From an uncultured Clostridia bacterium (GTDB lineage: Bacteria > Bacillota_A > Clostridia > Oscillospirales > Oscillospiraceae): a DNA stretch of 13,928 nt. Positions 13,926 through 13,928 of this stretch are shown piece after piece (the first letter of the stretch is position 1; each line of letters starts with the position of its first letter). The stretch lies in NCBI GenBank assembly GCA_949289625.1, contig CASEPH010000458.1, forward strand, positions 1 through 13,928. The letters run 5' to 3'. The notes below the pieces were generated by a model that did no database searches, was not told the DNA's origin, and worked only from the letters and a program-made list of their open reading frames with translations. The translations under genes were made by a program, and so were the position numbers.

Positions 13926-13928
13926 ATA

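Noticed and set aside
1..13928. Mobile elements, CRISPR arrays, toxin-antitoxin pairs or biosynthetic clusters
   Set aside because: No transposase, integrase, regular repeats or related domains; the tRNA end shows no visible integration scar within the window.

Overview
The window looks like chromosomal core sequence of a spore-forming Clostridia bacterium, most likely a gut Oscillospiraceae/Ruminococcaceae relative. This is inferred from the GC-rich composition, AGGAGG ribosome sites, an IspH protein fused to four S1 domains, the scpA-scpB-DUF2953-gerW gene order, a D,D-carboxypeptidase, and RpiR-type and MerR-type regulators. No insertion sequence, phage, CRISPR array or rRNA is visible.

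Layout. From about 11534 leftwards almost everything is on the minus strand, in three transcription blocks. Block 1 (11534 to 6438) starts at a strong promoter (11559-11587) and runs M50 protease - scpA - scpB - DUF2953 - gerW - dacF-like - rluB. Gaps are tiny or the genes overlap, so this is probably one long operon mixing membrane proteolysis, chromosome condensation, sporulation, cell-wall maturation and rRNA modification. Block 2 (6316 to 4210) is an RpiR/MurR-type sugar-phosphate-sensing regulator overlapping a BaiN/HI0933-type flavoprotein. Its promoter carries a 20-bp palindrome upstream. Block 3 (4160 to 944) is cmk - plsC - ispH/S1, joined by two ATGA overlaps and closed by a strong terminator. 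The cmk-to-S1 adjacency echoes the cmk-rpsA pair of E. coli. Left of it, an ABC-2-type ATPase gene with a GTG start runs off the window edge.

The right end is the accessory-looking part. A gene divergent from block 1 (11739-13205, plus strand) encodes a MerR-family DNA-binding domain followed by one transmembrane helix and a domain of about 300 residues predicted to lie outside the cell. This is an unusual membrane-anchored layout for a MerR protein. Its promoter has the 19-bp spacer expected for MerR-type control. It is followed by a small one-helix protein whose tail resembles DUF4129, and then by a minus-strand tRNA-Leu(CAG) with its own terminator.

Most of the window is housekeeping. The candidates for a new system are the membrane-tethered MerR protein with its DUF4129-like partner, the possible internal start that would release the S1 half of IspH-S1, and the palindrome at the RpiR promoter.
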